From DATFWK01 sp035259345 (GTDB taxonomy: Bacteria > Actinomycetota > Thermoleophilia > Miltoncostaeales > Miltoncostaeaceae), in assembly GCA_035259345.1 (NCBI GenBank), contig DATFWK010000121.1, positions 1-9,560 on the forward strand: DNA of 9,560 nt, given 5' to 3'. Of the stretch, positions 6,758 to 9,560 are shown in pieces. Below the pieces are notes generated by a model. The model was given only the letters and a program-made list of their open reading frames with translations, did not search any database and was not told where the DNA came from. Every line of letters starts with the position of its first letter. Positions within the stretch are counted from its first letter, which is position 1. Both the position numbers and the translations under genes were made by a program.

Positions 6758-8211
6758 TCACGCGCATCCTCGTCTCCGTCGACCGCTTCGAGACCCGGGT
6801 CGCCATCACCGAGGGCGACCGCGTGACCGAGTGCCACATCGAGCGGCGCGGGTACCGCTCGGTGGTCGGCCACGTCTGGAAGGGCCGGGTCGAGAACGTG
6901 CTCGCCGGGATGGAGGCCGCCTTCGTGGACGTCGGCCTCGACAAGGGCGGCTTCCTGCACATCGATGAGGTGGTCGCCATCGGCGTCCCGAAGCGCCGCC
7001 GTCAGATCGCCGACCTGCTCAAGAAGAGCGACGAGATCATCGTGCAGGCCACCAAGGACCCGATGGGGACGAAGGGGGCGCGCCTCTCGATGCAGCTGTC
7101 GATCGCCGGGCGCTTCCTGGTGTACGTGCCCTACGGCAGCGGCATCGGCGTCAGCAAGCGCCTCGACGACGACGAGCGCGACCGCCTGAGGGACATCTGC
7201 GCGCGCCTGAACGTCGGCACGGGCGGCCTCATCGTGCGCACGCAGGCGGCGGGCGCGAGCGCGCGGGAGCTCGAGCGGGACATGATGCTGCTGCGCCGCC
7301 TCTGGGAGGCGCTCCTCGCCCGGGCCGAGCTGGTGAAGGCGCCGGCCCTGCTCTACAGCGAGGCCGACCGCTCGCTGAAGGTCATCCGGGACCTCTTCGG
7401 CGAGCACGTCGACGAGGTGCTCGTGGACGACGAGGCCCAGTACGAGCGGATCCTCTCGTTCCTCAACCGCACGTCCCCCGAGCTGACCGACCGGGTCCGC
7501 TACTACAACGGGCAGACGCCGCTGATGGAGGCGTACGGCGTCGACCGGGCGCTGCGCGCGACGCTCGAGAAGCGCGTCGAGCTGCCCTCCGGCGGCTCGC
7601 TGATCATCGAGGACACCGAGGCCATGACGGTGATCGACGTCAACAGCGGGCGCCACGTCGGTCGCGGCAACACGAGCCTCGAGGAGACGATCACCAAGAC
7701 CAACCTGGAGGCGGCCGCCGAGGTCGTGCGCCAGCTCCGCCTGCGGGACATCGGCGGCATCGTGATCATCGACTTCATCGACATGAACGAGCAGCGCAAC
7801 CGCAGGGCCGTCCGCCAGGCGCTCGAGGCGGCGCTCGAGAAGGACCGGGCCAAGAGCTACGTGGTGGACATCTCGCCGCTCGGGCTGGTCGAGATGACCC
7901 GGCAGAACATCAGCGACGGGCCGCGGGAGATCATGACCGTCATCTGCCCGACCTGCGAGGGGGACGGCGTGGTCGCGAGCGACGAGACGCACGCGATCGA
8001 GGTCGAGCGGGCGCTGCGGCGGGAGCTGACCCGCCGCCCCGACAAGGCGTTCGCCGTCGCCCTCAACCCCCGCATCGCGGAGTTCGTGGCGGGCGAGGAC
8101 GACGCGGGCCTGGACGAGATCGAGGGGGAGACCGGCAAGCGGCTGCGCATCGAGCCGGACCCCTCGTTCGGCCCCGGCGACATGCGCCTGACGCCGATCC
8201 CCGGGCGGTAG
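6754..8211 (+). CDS. rng: ribonuclease E/G family endoribonuclease
   Basis: Single-strand-specific, Mg2+-dependent endoribonuclease acting in rRNA processing and mRNA decay. The 485-aa protein has RNase G-like length, with no long C-terminal degradosome scaffold. Domains in order: N-terminal RNase H-like start (MITRILVSVD), S1 RNA-binding domain (about 38-115, GHVWKGRVENVLAGMEAAFVDVG within it), 5'-sensor region (about 120-200), and the DNase I-like catalytic domain. Catalytic aspartates are Asp295 in TVIDVNSGR and Asp340 in IVIIDFIDM, matching E. coli RNase E Asp303 and Asp346. The Zn-link CPTC (398-401) for dimer pairing is intact. It starts at ATG inside the stop of the DUF697 gene (ATGA). 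Its symbol could equally be rne/rng; no downstream rplU-rpmA is visible. A hairpin 6 bases after the stop may end the operon. Confidence 0.95.
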   Translation: MITRILVSVDRFETRVAITEGDRVTECHIERRGYRSVVGHVWKGRVENVLAGMEAAFVDVGLDKGGFLHIDEVVAIGVPKRRRQIADLLKKSDEIIVQATKDPMGTKGARLSMQLSIAGRFLVYVPYGSGIGVSKRLDDDERDRLRDICARLNVGTGGLIVRTQAAGASARELERDMMLLRRLWEALLARAELVKAPALLYSEADRSLKVIRDLFGEHVDEVLVDDEAQYERILSFLNRTSPELTDRVRYYNGQTPLMEAYGVDRALRATLEKRVELPSGGSLIIEDTEAMTVIDVNSGRHVGRGNTSLEETITKTNLEAAAEVVRQLRLRDIGGIVIIDFIDMNEQRNRRAVRQALEAALEKDRAKSYVVDISPLGLVEMTRQNISDGPREIMTVICPTCEGDGVVASDETHAIEVERALRRELTRRPDKAFAVALNPRIAEFVAGEDDAGLDEIEGETGKRLRIEPDPSFGPGDMRLTPIPGR

Positions 8212-8217
8212 CCGGCG

Positions 8218-8235
8218 CCGGCCGACGACGGCCGG
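8218..8235 (+). terminator. GC-rich hairpin after rng, possible terminator
   Basis: A perfect 7-base inverted repeat, CCGGCCG (8218-8224) and CGGCCGG (8229-8235), encloses a 4-base loop ACGA. It starts 6 bases after the rng stop. There is no T-tract downstream, so it is not a classical intrinsic terminator. It could be a U-less actinobacterial-type terminator or a 3' end stabiliser for the rng mRNA. Confidence 0.42.
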
Positions 8236-8275
8236 ACCCTGCAACGCGAATTGTTTCGGCCCGGCGCCCGGTCCT

Positions 8276-8285
8276 CGCTAAGGTG
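8276..8285 (+). promoter_or_regulatory. possible -10 promoter element of the diguanylate cyclase gene
   Basis: CGCTAAGGTG contains a TAnnnT hexamer (TAAGGT, 8279-8284) and matches the CGCTAnnnTG pattern before mreB. It lies in an unusually AT-richer patch (aattgttt at 8249-8256) after the rng hairpin. TTGTTT at 8251 resembles a -35, but the 22-base spacing is too long. The predicted leader would be about 38 bases to ATG 8329. Confidence 0.3.
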
Positions 8286-8328
8286 CTTCATGAAATCGGC
8301 GCCCTGCGCCGATACATATCCGGGAGCC

Positions 8329-9552
8329 ATGGGAGAGTCGAGACGCCTCTCTACGCTGGCGTATGCGTACGTCGGCATCTGCATCGTCGCAGCGCTCGCG
8401 GCGACCGTTGTCGCGTTCGTCGTCGACCGCGGCATCGGCGATCCCTGGGCCTTCGTCGCGCTCACCGCGGGCGCCGCCGTGGCCCAGCTCTACGTGGTCC
8501 ACGCTCCCGAGTGGCTCGGCTACGACATCTCGCTGGCGTTCGTCTTCGCCGCGGTCATGCTCCTCCCGGCGACGGCCGTCATCGCGGTCACCGTGCTCAT
8601 GTTCCTCCCCGTCTGGGCCAGGGAGCGTTTCCCCTGGTACATGTCGCTTTTCAACATCTCGAACTACGCCCTCCCGGCGCTCGCGGCGATGCTGGTCCTC
8701 GCTCCCGGACCAACCGAGCCCGGCCTCGAGTGGGCGGGCTACGTGGCGGCCGCGTGCGTCGTCTTCACGCTGATCAACCACCTCCTCCTGGCGCTCGTGC
8801 TGCGCCTCGCCCGCGGCGAGAGCCTGCGCGACACGCGCCTGTTCACCCCCGCCTACTTCTCGATGGACGGCCTGGTGCTGTGCTCCGGTGCCGCCATCGC
8901 CGAGCTGTGGCAGGTCGCCCCGGTGACGAGCATCTTCGCGATGCTCCCGCTGATCCTGATCCTCCGGGCGCTCAAGATCCCGCAGCTCGAGAAGCAGACC
9001 TGGACCGACGCCAAGACCGGCCTCTACAACTCCAGCTTCTTCTTCGAGCGCGGCGCCGAGTGGTGCGACCGCGCCACGGCCGGGCGCGGCACCATCGCCC
9101 TGGCGATGATGGACCTCGACTTCCTCCGCGAGACGAACAATCGCCACGGCCACCTCGCAGGCGACGCGGTGATCACGGTCGTCGGCGAGATCATCAGGTC
9201 CGGCGCGCGCGCGACGGACATGGCCGCCCGCTTCGGGGGGGAGGAATTCGCCCTGCTCATGCCGGACACGACTCTCGAGGGCGCGGGCGTGGTGGCCGAG
9301 CGCATCCGCGAGGCCATCGAGCAGGCCGAGGTCGACGTGATGGGCCAGCCGGTGCGCGCGACGATCAGCATCGGCGTCGCCGCGGGCCCGGGCTCGCTCC
9401 AGGAGATGATCGCCCGGGCGGACGCCGCGCTCTACCGGGCGAAGGACAACGGCCGAAACCAGGTGCTCCTGGCCGACCAGCCCGAGGAGGAGGCGCCGGA
9501 CCTCGAGCCGCGGCGCACGCGCGCGGCCGAGAGCCCGGCCACGCTCACCTGA
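8329..9552 (+). CDS. membrane-anchored diguanylate cyclase (GGDEF)
   Basis: Makes the second messenger c-di-GMP from two GTP. From ATG 8329 it is 407 aa. The N-terminal half (about 9-213) is an integral membrane sensor-like domain with about six or seven hydrophobic segments and no recognised extracytoplasmic ligand fold. The GGDEF domain begins at DAKTGLYN (227-234). Catalytic residues appear intact: metal-binding Asp262 in MDLD, Asn270, GHLAGD (274-279), and the GGEEF signature (303-307). An RATD inhibitory I-site (294-297) lies exactly five residues before GGEEF, implying product feedback. The usual Lys and Asp of the DxDxFKxxND motif are Arg and Asn here, probably tolerated. The tail (384-407) is acidic then basic and likely disordered. 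ATG 8329 puts the first helix next to the N-terminus, with GGGAG just upstream (only 2 bases away). ATG 8290 and TTG 8251 are alternatives. It is probably its own transcription unit. Confidence 0.92.
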   Translation: MGESRRLSTLAYAYVGICIVAALAATVVAFVVDRGIGDPWAFVALTAGAAVAQLYVVHAPEWLGYDISLAFVFAAVMLLPATAVIAVTVLMFLPVWARERFPWYMSLFNISNYALPALAAMLVLAPGPTEPGLEWAGYVAAACVVFTLINHLLLALVLRLARGESLRDTRLFTPAYFSMDGLVLCSGAAIAELWQVAPVTSIFAMLPLILILRALKIPQLEKQTWTDAKTGLYNSSFFFERGAEWCDRATAGRGTIALAMMDLDFLRETNNRHGHLAGDAVITVVGEIIRSGARATDMAARFGGEEFALLMPDTTLEGAGVVAERIREAIEQAEVDVMGQPVRATISIGVAAGPGSLQEMIARADAALYRAKDNGRNQVLLADQPEEEAPDLEPRRTRAAESPATLT

Positions 9553-9560
9553 CGCGCCCG

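Noticed and set aside
6628..8244. Long minus-strand open frame (538 codons) opposite rng
   Set aside because: Composition is a shadow of the RNase gene, whose catalytic motifs are intact on the + strand.
1..9560. Mobile element, CRISPR array, tRNA or rRNA
   Set aside because: No transposase or integrase motifs, no evenly spaced repeats, no tRNA-like cloverleaf and no rRNA-like stretch was seen. Coding is nearly continuous with even base composition.

Overview
The window is a dense, GC-rich (roughly 70 percent by eye) bacterial segment with every convincing gene on the + strand. Gene content, GTG/TTG starts and protein flavour suggest a rod-forming, high-GC actinobacterial lineage such as Thermoleophilia/Solirubrobacterales. 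That placement is an inference from recalled family similarity, not from a search.

Layout: positions 1-104 are a short leader with a possible -10 element and a strong Shine-Dalgarno. Next comes a complete rod-elongation (elongasome) cluster: mreB (105-1163), mreC (1252-2136), mreD (2133-2711), mrdA/PBP2 (2708-4699) and rodA (4696-5859). A DUF697-type membrane-associated protein of unknown role (5885-6757) follows, then ribonuclease E/G, rng (6754-8211). A GC-rich hairpin (8218-8235) follows rng, and a possible new promoter precedes a membrane-anchored diguanylate cyclase (8329-9552). The last 8 bases hold nothing recognisable.

How the genes work together: MreB filaments lie under the membrane. 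MreC and MreD link them to the synthases, RodA polymerises glycan from lipid II, and PBP2 crosslinks it. Four of the six junctions from mreB to rng are 4-base start/stop overlaps (ATGA, GTGA, TTGA, ATGA), so the block is probably one translationally coupled operon. The DUF697 protein and RNase E/G are part of that block. The diguanylate cyclase looks like a separate unit.

Points most worth a second look: (1) mreB has no conventional start that fits both its ribosome-binding site and its expected N-terminus, and the best candidate is an ATC codon. (2) The DUF697 protein sits between rodA and rng and has an N-terminal half that looks like a GTPase-type fold without its nucleotide-binding motifs. 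(3) The coupling of an RNase E/G to the elongasome genes recalls the E. coli mreBCD-maf-rng arrangement. No mobile element, CRISPR array, tRNA or rRNA was seen.
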